Shown: piece after piece, positions 56,890 to 64,000 of the stretch
Position numbering within the stretch: the first letter of the stretch is position 1
How the letters are laid out: each line of letters starts with the position of its first letter
Origin: CADCTB01 sp963768975
Lineage (GTDB): Bacteria > Actinomycetota > Acidimicrobiia > Acidimicrobiales > AC-14
Assembly (NCBI GenBank): GCA_963768975.1
Contig: CAVYKB010000020.1
Span: 310,001-374,000, forward strand
DNA length: 64,000 bases
Direction of reading: 5' to 3'
Position numbers and translations under genes: made by a program
Notes under the pieces: generated by a model
The model's input: only the letters and a program-made list of their open reading frames with translations
Told to the model about the DNA's origin: nothing
The model's database searches: none

Positions 56890-56997
56890 GGGACCGCAGG
56901 CTACTTAGCAGCCATGCCCGTCGGCCCAGCATGCAGGGCGGCGCTCGGCTACGTTTCCGCCCGAAGGACGGCGGGGTCGAACGTGGGGGGAGATCAC

Positions 56998-58632
56998 ATG
57001 CGCCGTAAGGGAAGGATCGGGTTGGCCGTCGCGGCGTCGATGATGATCGCGGGCGCCGGGGTGCAGCCGGCGCCGGCGGCCGACGACGGCGACGACCGGG
57101 AGATCACGCCGGCGGTCACCGCCGCGGTGCAGGTCAGCACCAACCCGGACCCGGCGCGAGGCCACTCCACGCCGCTCATTACCCGCAACCCCAAGAACGG
57201 GGTGCTGGTGATCGCCGACTGCGAGGCCCGCACCAAGCGGACGATCGACGTCTACCGCTCCTTCGACGACGGCCGCTCCTGGTCGCCGGGCGGGAGCCCG
57301 ATGACCAGGCCGTGGACGGACGCCTGCGGCAACCCCGACTCCAACATCAGCCACTCCATGCACTACGACGACGATGGCGTCCTCTACATCGGCTTCCACG
57401 CCAGCGACCCGAAGTTCGCCACCATCGACCGGCCGAACCGGCCCGTCCACATCTGGCTGGCCAAGTCCACCGACGACGGTGCGACCTTCGAGACGGTCCG
57501 CGTCTACGAGTCACCGGAGGCGCCCGAGGCCGACCGGGGCCTCAAGCGCAACTACCGGGCGTGGGTGGCCGTCGACCCGTCCGACTCCCGCTTCGTCTAC
57601 GTCTCCTGGATGCAGTTCCACACCAACGACGACGTGCCTTCCGGCAACAAAGCCCTGATCGCGTCGTCGAGCGACGGGGGCCGCACGTTCGGGCGACCAT
57701 TCTCACTTCGCGAGGGCGACCCCCAGGGCTCCTACGAGGCCCGTCCCGCAGTCGACAGCAAGGGCGTGGTCCATGTGACCTTCGCCGGCCGAGGCCGGGC
57801 GGTCCCGCCGCCCGAGGGCCAGCCGGCGCCGCCGCCGCCCATCCGTACCGTCCTCTACCGCTCCTCGGGCGACCACGGCCAGACCTGGACCGAGGCCAAG
57901 CAGATCGAGGAGGGCAATGCCGGCTTCTCGCACAACCGCAAGTGGGGCCTCAAGGCCGACCCCAACTCCGACAACCTCTACGCCGTCTGGTACGGGCACC
58001 AGAACCCACGGGCTGCGCTGCCGGCCGACGACCGTGACGTGTACCTGCGGGTGTCGCACGACTCCGGTCGGACCTGGGAGGACCGGGTCGTGGTGAATGA
58101 CGACTCGGCGCAGCCGAACGTGCAGCACATGCACCCCAACCTGTCGGTGGCCCCCAACGGCCGTCTCGACATCGTGTGGATGGACACCAGGAACAGCCCG
58201 GTGCCCCCGGGGATCACCAGCTCACCCGGCGTGACCTACGTCGGCCACCAGGACGTGTACTACACGTACTCACTCGACGAGGGGCGCACCTTCGCCCCCA
58301 ACATCAAGATCACCGACCGGATCATCGACCGGCGCTTCGGCATTTGGCAGGGCAACGCCGACATCCACGGCCCTACGGGAATCGTCTCGACTGACGACAC
58401 CGTGTACTTCACCTGGCAGGACAGCCGCAACGGCCACAACACCGGCTCGGCCGACGACACCTACTTCGCCTCGCTCCACCTGTACGGGATCCCGGCGGCG
58501 GTGGGCACGGGCATTGACGACGACGACGAGGGTGTGCCGAGCTGGCTGCTCATCGGCGCCGGCCTGGCGCTCGGCATGGGCGTGTCCATGGTGGTCGTCT
58601 CCATGGTGAGCCGACGGTCCCGGGCGGCCTGA
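56998..58632 (+). CDS. Exported BNR/sialidase-fold propeller protein with C-terminal anchor
   Basis: 544 residues. Signal peptide (LAVAASMMIAGAGVQPAPAA), a six-bladed propeller with five Asp-box repeats (SFDDGRSW, STDDGATF, SSDGGRTF, SGDHGQTW, SHDSGRTW, and SLDEGRTF), and a C-terminal helix (WLLIGAGLALGMGVSMVVVSMV) followed by Arg residues. No sialidase catalytic set is evident, so it is a surface propeller of unknown ligand. GGGGGGAGA precedes the ATG. Confidence 0.83.
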   Translation: MRRKGRIGLAVAASMMIAGAGVQPAPAADDGDDREITPAVTAAVQVSTNPDPARGHSTPLITRNPKNGVLVIADCEARTKRTIDVYRSFDDGRSWSPGGSPMTRPWTDACGNPDSNISHSMHYDDDGVLYIGFHASDPKFATIDRPNRPVHIWLAKSTDDGATFETVRVYESPEAPEADRGLKRNYRAWVAVDPSDSRFVYVSWMQFHTNDDVPSGNKALIASSSDGGRTFGRPFSLREGDPQGSYEARPAVDSKGVVHVTFAGRGRAVPPPEGQPAPPPPIRTVLYRSSGDHGQTWTEAKQIEEGNAGFSHNRKWGLKADPNSDNLYAVWYGHQNPRAALPADDRDVYLRVSHDSGRTWEDRVVVNDDSAQPNVQHMHPNLSVAPNGRLDIVWMDTRNSPVPPGITSSPGVTYVGHQDVYYTYSLDEGRTFAPNIKITDRIIDRRFGIWQGNADIHGPTGIVSTDDTVYFTWQDSRNGHNTGSADDTYFASLHLYGIPAAVGTGIDDDDEGVPSWLLIGAGLALGMGVSMVVVSMVSRRSRAA

Positions 58633-58641
58633 CCCCCCGAA

Positions 58642-58684
58642 CTGGTTGCATTTACCCGCGCATACGGCGGGCAACTGCAACCAG
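58642..58684. terminator. Bidirectional hairpin between convergent genes
   Basis: CTGGTTGCA and TGCAACCAG are exact complements; inside, CCCGC pairs with GCGGG. The two-part stem sits 9 bases after the BNR gene stop and about 40 bases from the end of the convergent regulator gene. Confidence 0.65.
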
Positions 58685-58725
58685 AACGAGAGGGGTTAGG
58701 ACGTGGCCAGAGCCACGCGGCGGCC

Positions 58726-61700
58726 TTAGGCCGTCGCCAGCGACACGGCGCCGGCGAGGGTGAGGCCGGCGCCGGCGTCGAAGGCGGCGCGGAACTCGGG
58801 CTCGCCCAGGACCGCGCTGCATGCGGCGATCGTGTCGGTGCGGTCGGCGGCCTCGTGGGCGGGCAGGGGAGCGCCTATCGCCTGGCGCAGCGCGTCGGCG
58901 GCGCCGACGAGGCGGGCGGCGCGCTCCGGGCGGCCGTCGGCGACGGCGATGGCGGCCACCCCCTCGAGCCAGGTGGCGGTGCTGCCTGTGGGCGGGATCT
59001 CCTCGCCGGCGCTGGCGGGCATCGCCTGGCGGTAGAGGGCGTCGGCCTTCGCCGGGTCGCCGTCGTCGCGGGCCAGGCGGGCGAGGTGGAGCAGAGCGGC
59101 GGTCACGCAGTGGCGGTCGTCGAGCTCGGTGGCGATGGTGAGGGCCTCCTCGAGGAGGGCGCCGGCGGTGGCCCGGTCGCCGTCGAGGCGAGCCAGCTCG
59201 GCCAGGGCCGACAGTGACGCCGGCATCCCCGGTCGGTCGCCCACCCGCCGGCGTTCGGCCAGGCCCTGGCTCTGCAGCGTGCGGGCCGTCTCGCGATCGC
59301 CCCGGGCCAGTGCCACCCTGCCCAGGGCGGCGAGCGAGTCGGCCACGCCGGAGCGGTCGCCCAGCTGCCGGCGCAGGTCGAGGCCCTCGGTCTGGAGGGC
59401 GTGGGCGACGTCGGGGTCGCCCTGCTGGAGCGCCAGGTCGCCGAGGTTGGCCATCACCATGGCGGTGCCGTGGCCGTCACCGAGGCGCCGGCGCACGTCG
59501 AGCGCCTCGGTGTACATGGCCCGTGCGGCCCGGAGGTCGCCCCGGGCATGCGCCACCCATCCGAGGTTGGTGAGCGCGGCGGCCACCACCTGGGCCTCCT
59601 CCAGGTCGCGCCCGATGGCGAGGGCCGCAGCGAACTGGTCGCGGGCTGTCTCGAGGCGACCTTGCAGTGCGGCCAGGTTGCCCAGGCCGACCAGGGCGCC
59701 CGAGGCGCCAAGCCGGTCGTCGAGGCGCCGGCGCAGGGCCAGGCTGTGCTCGTAGAGGCCCCGGGCCGCGTCGTAGTCGCCCTGGTGCTGGGCCAGAACC
59801 GCGGCCCAGTTGAGGGCGTAGGCCCGCAGCGCCGGCAGATCCCCGCCCCCGCCGGCGGCCAAGGCCGCCTCCAGCCAGGCCCGGCCCTCGCTGAGATGGC
59901 CCCGCACCTCCCAGAAGCGACCGAGCGCGGTGGCCAGGCGGAGGGCGGGTTCGGGGTCGCCGCCCGAGGTGCCCCAGGCCAGGGCGACGCGCAAATCGTC
60001 GTGCTCGGCCTCCAGGCGGTCCAGGGCCGACGCCTGGCCCGGACCGTCGAGGGCGGCTTCGGCTGCGGTGGCGATGGCGAGGGCCCGGGCGAGGTGGCGG
60101 GAGCGGACCTCGGTGGCCTCTCCCGACTCGGCCAGGCGCTCCCTGGCGTAATGCCGCATCGTCTCCAGCAGCCGGTAGCGGGAGCGGCCGCCGGCGCCGG
60201 GTCGCTCGGCCACCACGAGCGACTTGTTGACCAGCCCGGTGAGCACGTCGACAGCGTCGTCCTCGGCCACGACCTGCTCGGCGGCATCCAGGTCGAACGT
60301 CGAGCCGAAGACGGCGAGGCGGTTGAAGACCCGCCGCTCGGCGTCAGAGAGGGCGTCGTAGGTCCAGTCGACCATGGCCCGCAGAGTCTGCTGGCGGGGG
60401 ACGGCGGTGCGGGCGCCGCCCGAGAGGAGCCGGAAGCGGTCGTCGAGGCGGGCGGCGATCTCCTCGACCGACAGGGCGCTGGTCCGCGCTGCGGCCAGCT
60501 CGATGGCCAGGGGGATGTTGTCGAGGCGCTGGCACAGCTGGGCGAGGGCCGGCGCCGCGGTGACGGTGACGGTGAAGTCGGGGCGTGCGGCCTGCGCCCG
60601 CTCGGTGAAGAGCGCCATGGCGCCGGCCGGCGACAGCGAGGGCACCCGCCATGTGGCCTCACCCGGTACGCCCAGCGGCTCCCGGCTGGTGGCCAGGACG
60701 GTGAGGCGGGGGCAGGCCCGGAGCAGGCTCTCGGCGAGGGCGGCGGCGGGGCCGACGAGGTGCTCGCAGTTGTCGAGCACGAGAAGCACCTCGCGGCTGC
60801 GGAGGTGGGCCGTAAGGGTGCCGGCGGGGTTCTGGCCGGTCTCCTCCCGGAGCCCGAGGGCGGCGAGGACGTGCTGGGAAAGGAGGTCGGGGTCGGCGAG
60901 GGGCGCCAGCTCGACGAGGACGGCGCCGTCGGCGAAGCCTGGGGCCAGGTCGGCGGCGGCGGCCAACGCCAGCCGGGTCTTGCCGACGCCGCCGGTGCCG
61001 GTGAGGGTCAGCAGCCGGGTGCCGGCCACCGCCTTCTCGATGGCGGCGAGCTCGTCGTCGCGACCCACCAGCCGGGTGAGCGGGAGGGGCAGGCTCGCAG
61101 GGGGTGCCTGGGCCTGAGCCGGCGCCGGCGCCGCGGGCTCGTCGCCCAGCAGGGCGACGTAGGCGGCTTCGGTCGCCGGCGACGGGTTGACGCCGAGCTC
61201 CCCGGCCAGCAGCCGGCGGCACCGCTCGTAGGCCCGGAGGGCCTCGCCGCGGTTGCCGGCGCCGGCGTGCGCCTGCATCAGGCGCAGGTGGGCAGACTCC
61301 CGGTATGGCTCGGCGGCCACCGCCTCCTCGGCCCAGTGGCGGGCGCCGGACCAGTCGCCGGCGGCGGCTGCCGCCGCCGAGGCCGCCTCCAGCGCCCGCA
61401 GGTGCAGGTCGCGCAGCTCGGCCTGCCGGCGCTCGACCCACGCTCCGGTCGCCTCCGGGAGGAAGCCGCGGCCGGCGACGGCGGCGGCGCGCTCGGCCGC
61501 GGCCCGGGCGTCGGCCGGCTGCCCCTCAGCCAGCGCCTGCCCGGCCCGGGCCAGATCCGCCGGCACCGTCTCGACGTCGATCTCGACGTCGGGCAGCTGG
61601 AGCTGCCAGCACCCGAACGCGCTGGTCAGCGCCTCGGTGGGGACCAGGCCGGCGGCGCCCAGCAGTCCCCGCAGCCGCAGGGCCACGCCCCGCAGCGACG

Positions 61701-61887
61701 TCTCCCACGATCGGGGAAGGTCCTCGCCCCACAGCACCTCGGCCAGCTCGTCACGGGTGACCGGGCGGTCGCGCTCGCAGACGAGGTAGGCGAGGGCCAG
61801 GCGGCCGAGCCGGCCCAGTCCGCCGGCGTCGATGACCGTCCCGTCGGTCTCCACCGCCACCCGGCCGGCGAGGGAGACGTGGAGCAC
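58726..61887 (-). CDS. SARP-type regulator with BTAD, NB-ARC and TPR domains (AfsR-like)
   Basis: 1053 residues. Residues 1-100 are an OmpR-like winged helix (RDELAEVLWGEDLPRSWETSLRGVALRLRGLLG); 105-245 a BTAD domain; 270-600 an NB-ARC/STAND ATPase with Walker A GTGGVGKT at 297-304 and VLLVLDNCEHL; about 640-950 a chain of TPR units with repeated GDRETARxxxxxxLxxxRxxGDR patterns. AfsR-like proteins switch on transcription when the TPR sensor is engaged. It begins 18 bases after the SLOG gene and is probably co-transcribed with it; targets are unknown. Confidence 0.9.
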   Translation of the reverse strand: MLHVSLAGRVAVETDGTVIDAGGLGRLGRLALAYLVCERDRPVTRDELAEVLWGEDLPRSWETSLRGVALRLRGLLGAAGLVPTEALTSAFGCWQLQLPDVEIDVETVPADLARAGQALAEGQPADARAAAERAAAVAGRGFLPEATGAWVERRQAELRDLHLRALEAASAAAAAAGDWSGARHWAEEAVAAEPYRESAHLRLMQAHAGAGNRGEALRAYERCRRLLAGELGVNPSPATEAAYVALLGDEPAAPAPAQAQAPPASLPLPLTRLVGRDDELAAIEKAVAGTRLLTLTGTGGVGKTRLALAAAADLAPGFADGAVLVELAPLADPDLLSQHVLAALGLREETGQNPAGTLTAHLRSREVLLVLDNCEHLVGPAAALAESLLRACPRLTVLATSREPLGVPGEATWRVPSLSPAGAMALFTERAQAARPDFTVTVTAAPALAQLCQRLDNIPLAIELAAARTSALSVEEIAARLDDRFRLLSGGARTAVPRQQTLRAMVDWTYDALSDAERRVFNRLAVFGSTFDLDAAEQVVAEDDAVDVLTGLVNKSLVVAERPGAGGRSRYRLLETMRHYARERLAESGEATEVRSRHLARALAIATAAEAALDGPGQASALDRLEAEHDDLRVALAWGTSGGDPEPALRLATALGRFWEVRGHLSEGRAWLEAALAAGGGGDLPALRAYALNWAAVLAQHQGDYDAARGLYEHSLALRRRLDDRLGASGALVGLGNLAALQGRLETARDQFAAALAIGRDLEEAQVVAAALTNLGWVAHARGDLRAARAMYTEALDVRRRLGDGHGTAMVMANLGDLALQQGDPDVAHALQTEGLDLRRQLGDRSGVADSLAALGRVALARGDRETARTLQSQGLAERRRVGDRPGMPASLSALAELARLDGDRATAGALLEEALTIATELDDRHCVTAALLHLARLARDDGDPAKADALYRQAMPASAGEEIPPTGSTATWLEGVAAIAVADGRPERAARLVGAADALRQAIGAPLPAHEAADRTDTIAACSAVLGEPEFRAAFDAGAGLTLAGAVSLATA

Positions 61888-61905
61888 GCCACCACTACAG
61901 CACCG

Positions 61906-62751
61906 TCAGCGAGCTTCGCCAGGACTCAGCTCGTTCGGCCGGCTCAGAACGCCTTTCAGGACGTCGGCCACGTACGACGCCCCCCTGGCTGGGTCGACGG
62001 CGAAGACCTGGCCGGAGCCGGCCAGGGCCCGGGCCCGAGGATCGGACGGCCGGCCGGCGCAGGCGGCGGCGATCCGGTCGGCGACGCCGCCGGTGCGGGC
62101 CACGGCCATCACCAGCCGGCCGGCCCGGGCGTGGGCGGCGATGGCCTCCCACGCCGGCTCCCCGCCGGCGGCGAGGACCGCCACCGACCGGTTCCCGCCG
62201 GCGGCGGCCGTCGCCACCGCGGAGACCCAGCGGGCCAGGCCGGCGCCGTGGTCGACGGGGACGAGCACGAAGTGGCTGTGCTCGGGCTCCAGATCCGCCG
62301 GGTGGGCCCCGTCGGACGCCACGCCCACCATCGGGAAGCCGGCCCTCGTGCGCCGCCGGGCGTGGCCGAGGGCCTCGCCCAGGCCGCCGGCGCCGCCGGC
62401 GCCCACCACGGTGGCCTGCTCGGACTCGGCCACCGCGGCCACGACCTTCTCGAGCAAAGGCGCCAGGCGGCTGAGCTGCGACGGCGAGGATCCGGCCCCG
62501 ACGGGGACGATGGTGGGGACCCCGGTGGTGAGGCCCATCGCCCGCAGCGCCCGGCCGAGGTCGACGTCGGGATCGGCCCGGACCGCGAGCGCCACGTGGC
62601 CGTCATGAAAGGCGATGGGAAAGCGGGGAACGGTCAGAAGGGGGTGCTCCACGGGTGGCGGCTGCGATGCGGAGCGCGTTGTGGGCGGGGAGAGTAGCCG
62701 GTCGACTACGCTGCGACCTCGATCGGTACGAGCACGACAAAGAGTCGACAT
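61906..62751 (-). CDS. SLOG-domain (LSDAT_prok-like) protein
   Basis: 281 residues. ATVVGAGGAGGLGEALGHARRRTRAGFPMVGVASDG, the segment LEPEHSHFVLVPVDHGAGLARWVSAVATAAAGGNRSVAVLAAGGEPAWE and RLVMAVARTGGVADRIAAACAG match the prokaryotic SLOG family related to the TRPM ligand-binding module. SLOG domains bind nucleotide-derived ligands and are frequent in conflict systems. ATG 62751 is annotated, but the first 30 residues are poorly conserved in character and the start may be later. Directly upstream of the SARP/NB-ARC/TPR gene. Confidence 0.68.
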   Translation of the reverse strand: MSTLCRARTDRGRSVVDRLLSPPTTRSASQPPPVEHPLLTVPRFPIAFHDGHVALAVRADPDVDLGRALRAMGLTTGVPTIVPVGAGSSPSQLSRLAPLLEKVVAAVAESEQATVVGAGGAGGLGEALGHARRRTRAGFPMVGVASDGAHPADLEPEHSHFVLVPVDHGAGLARWVSAVATAAAGGNRSVAVLAAGGEPAWEAIAAHARAGRLVMAVARTGGVADRIAAACAGRPSDPRARALAGSGQVFAVDPARGASYVADVLKGVLSRPNELSPGEAR

Positions 62752-62922
62752 TATGAGGCAGAAGTTTGTATCTTGTGGCCGCTGGCGTAGAACCCCAGGC
62801 GTGGGGCTCGCTCGGGAGCGCCAGCACATAGCTTCGTCGTGACTTCAGAGAATCTACCGAGAGCAATGGCGGTACGGGCGTCAGGCCCTCTGGCGGGAGG
62901 CCACGAGCAAAGGAGCAGCGTT

Positions 62923-64000
62923 TTGAGGACGCGAGCAGTAGGACTGTTGTCGGCGGCGATGGTGTTGGGGGGCGTACTGGTTTCGTCCGCGTCTCCCGCC
63001 GCCGGGCAGTTGAGCGCCACGCCTTTCACCGGGTACGGCTCCGGCGACGTGATCGCGATCAACGCGCTGGCCTCTGGAGCGCAGCAGGCGGCAGGCGTGC
63101 GGGCCGCCGCCTCGGGCGGGAACGTGAACTCGGGATCGAATGGCCTGCAGTCGCGGACCAACGAGTTCGGGCAGAACGTCGGGCCGGCCAACGCCAACGA
63201 GAACGCCTACGGGCGTGGCGCGGCCATCGAAGCCGGAATCTTCACCAACACCCCGCAGCCGGTCGACGTCAACCAGGTCCTCATCAGCGGTCTGGCGGAG
63301 GCGTACTCACCGCCGCCCACCGACCTGGTACGGGCCGCGACCGACGTCGGCCTGGCGCCCACGCTCTTCGCCCGGACCGGTGCCGGCGAGGCCCAGAGCC
63401 GGTTCGACCCGCAGTTCTGCCCCGTCGGGCGGCCGATCACCTACGGCCGTGGCTTCGCCGAGAACCTGCAGCTGCTCGGTTCCGGCCAGAACCCCGACGA
63501 CAGCATCATCGCCCCGGTGCTCGGCACGAGCACGACGGCGGGCACCAACCGGGCCACCACCCAGTCCCGTACCGTCACCTACGTCATCGCCAACGGTGAC
63601 GGCACGTTCGGCCTGGTCAGCGAGACCCGCCAGACCCTCGCCCCCATCGAGCTCAACGTCCTCGGCAGCCTGCTCGGCGGCACGCTGGGTAACCTCCTGA
63701 TCGAGGTCACCGGCGAGTTCGGGCTGCGCACCGTGGCCACCGGCAAGCCCGGCGGGGCGTCGGTCACCCACCTTGGTGACCCCATTGTGAGCATCAGCAC
63801 GGTGCTTCCGGCGCCGGCGGCGCCCGTTCCGGTCCTCGGCCCGATCACGCTGTCCAGCCTGATCGGCGCCGGCGGCATCGGGATCGGCGCTCCCCTCAAC
63901 ACGATCCTCAACCTGACCCTCGGCGGGCGGCCGCGGGGCCTCAACCAGGCCTTCGGCACTGCGCCTCAGACCTCGCAGGACGGCACCCAGGCGGCGGGCG
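62923..64000 (+). CDS. Secreted protein, 3' end outside the window
   Basis: At least 359 residues from a TTG start with AAAGGAG 7 bases upstream. Signal peptide (GLLSAAMVLGGVLVSSASPAAG), then Gly/Asn/Ala-rich beta-type sequence (GYGSGDVIAINALASGAQQ, ...GPANANENAYGRGAA, ...NRATTQSRTVTYVIANGDGTFGLVSETRQ). It resembles actinomycete surface proteins with a C-terminal anchor, but no named domain can be supported and the anchor lies outside. Upstream, 62752-62922 carries the promoter region shared with the divergent SLOG gene; no hexamers are convincing. Confidence 0.8.
   Translation, partial: MRTRAVGLLSAAMVLGGVLVSSASPAAGQLSATPFTGYGSGDVIAINALASGAQQAAGVRAAASGGNVNSGSNGLQSRTNEFGQNVGPANANENAYGRGAAIEAGIFTNTPQPVDVNQVLISGLAEAYSPPPTDLVRAATDVGLAPTLFARTGAGEAQSRFDPQFCPVGRPITYGRGFAENLQLLGSGQNPDDSIIAPVLGTSTTAGTNRATTQSRTVTYVIANGDGTFGLVSETRQTLAPIELNVLGSLLGGTLGNLLIEVTGEFGLRTVATGKPGGASVTHLGDPIVSISTVLPAPAAPVPVLGPITLSSLIGAGGIGIGAPLNTILNLTLGGRPRGLNQAFGTAPQTSQDGTQAAG

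Noticed and set aside
1..64000. tRNA, rRNA, tmRNA or B12 riboswitch
   Set aside because: No cloverleaf, CCA-type end, rRNA segment or cobalamin-box sequence was recognised, including upstream of nrdJ.

Overview
The window is about 64 kb of very GC-rich, densely coding bacterial chromosome. Gene content and order point to an actinomycete. Two blocks keep the mycobacterial gene order: cysM-murI-phosphodiesterase-rph-rdgB (Rv1336-Rv1341 in M. tuberculosis), and miaB-miaA-dapF-hflX with lexA/LysM-protein/nrdR (the Rv2733c-Rv2718c neighbourhood). The only ribonucleotide reductase seen is the B12-dependent class II enzyme. Many exported proteins carry Thr/Ala/Pro linkers and there is a DUF222/HNH gene. 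A member of class Acidimicrobiia is my best guess; this is inference, because the window holds no rRNA or tRNA.

Layout. 1-3.3 kb: cysM (partial)-murI-class II phosphodiesterase-rph-rdgB, closed by a hairpin. 3.6-5.1 kb: a cysteine-rich protein and an exported transglycosylase, convergent. 5.1-10.6 kb: miaB-miaA-dapF-hflX-dapC. 10.6-12 kb: an ECF sigma factor overlapping a reversed-order Ada/Ogt DNA-alkylation protein, then 36-bp tandem repeats. 12.1-16.3 kb: small genes, an AlkA-like glycosylase, an FGGY kinase and a lipoprotein. 16.3-19.8 kb: an osmoprotectant ABC importer split over two divergent transcripts. 19.8-23 kb: dapD, dapE and a cell-wall subtilase. 23-27.8 kb: lexA, a divergent LysM gene with three SOS boxes between them, nrdR and nrdJ. 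27.8-32 kb: a degraded accessory patch with a frameshifted gene, a truncated gene, an AAA ATPase, a DUF222/HNH gene with an SOS box inside its promoter, and remnants of hsdR and a CHAP protein. 32-42.5 kb: methyltransferase, orphan Hcp with a barrel protein, LLM oxidoreductase, nitroreductase, odd ABC protein, ECF sigma/anti-sigma pair, L,D-transpeptidase and transglycosylase. 42.5-54.3 kb: two orphan NuoF-like flavoproteins, a CBS protein, an SRPBCC/ArsR/DUF899 operon, hypothetical genes, a Vgb-like lipoprotein, a hydrolase, a kinase and an aldo/keto reductase. 54.3-64 kb: DsbA-like protein, YegP, HerA-like ATPase, BNR protein, a SLOG-domain gene upstream of a 1053-residue SARP/NB-ARC/TPR regulator, and a partial secreted protein.

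Themes. dapC, dapD, dapE and dapF make most of a succinylase route to meso-diaminopimelate, next to several peptidoglycan-active enzymes (two transglycosylases, an L,D-transpeptidase, a LysM protein) and murI. DNA damage is the second theme: LexA with its own boxes, an SOS-controlled DUF222 gene, an AlkA-like glycosylase and the sigma/Ada module. A third, purely sequence-level theme is that at least 17 genes carry a -10-like hexamer (TANNNT or close) placed 6-8 bases before the start codon, as expected for leaderless mRNAs.

Best candidates for something undescribed: the ECF sigma factor paired with a methyltransferase that carries an Ada-type metal site at its C-terminus; the SLOG plus SARP/NB-ARC/TPR operon; and the exported barrel protein/orphan Hcp pair.
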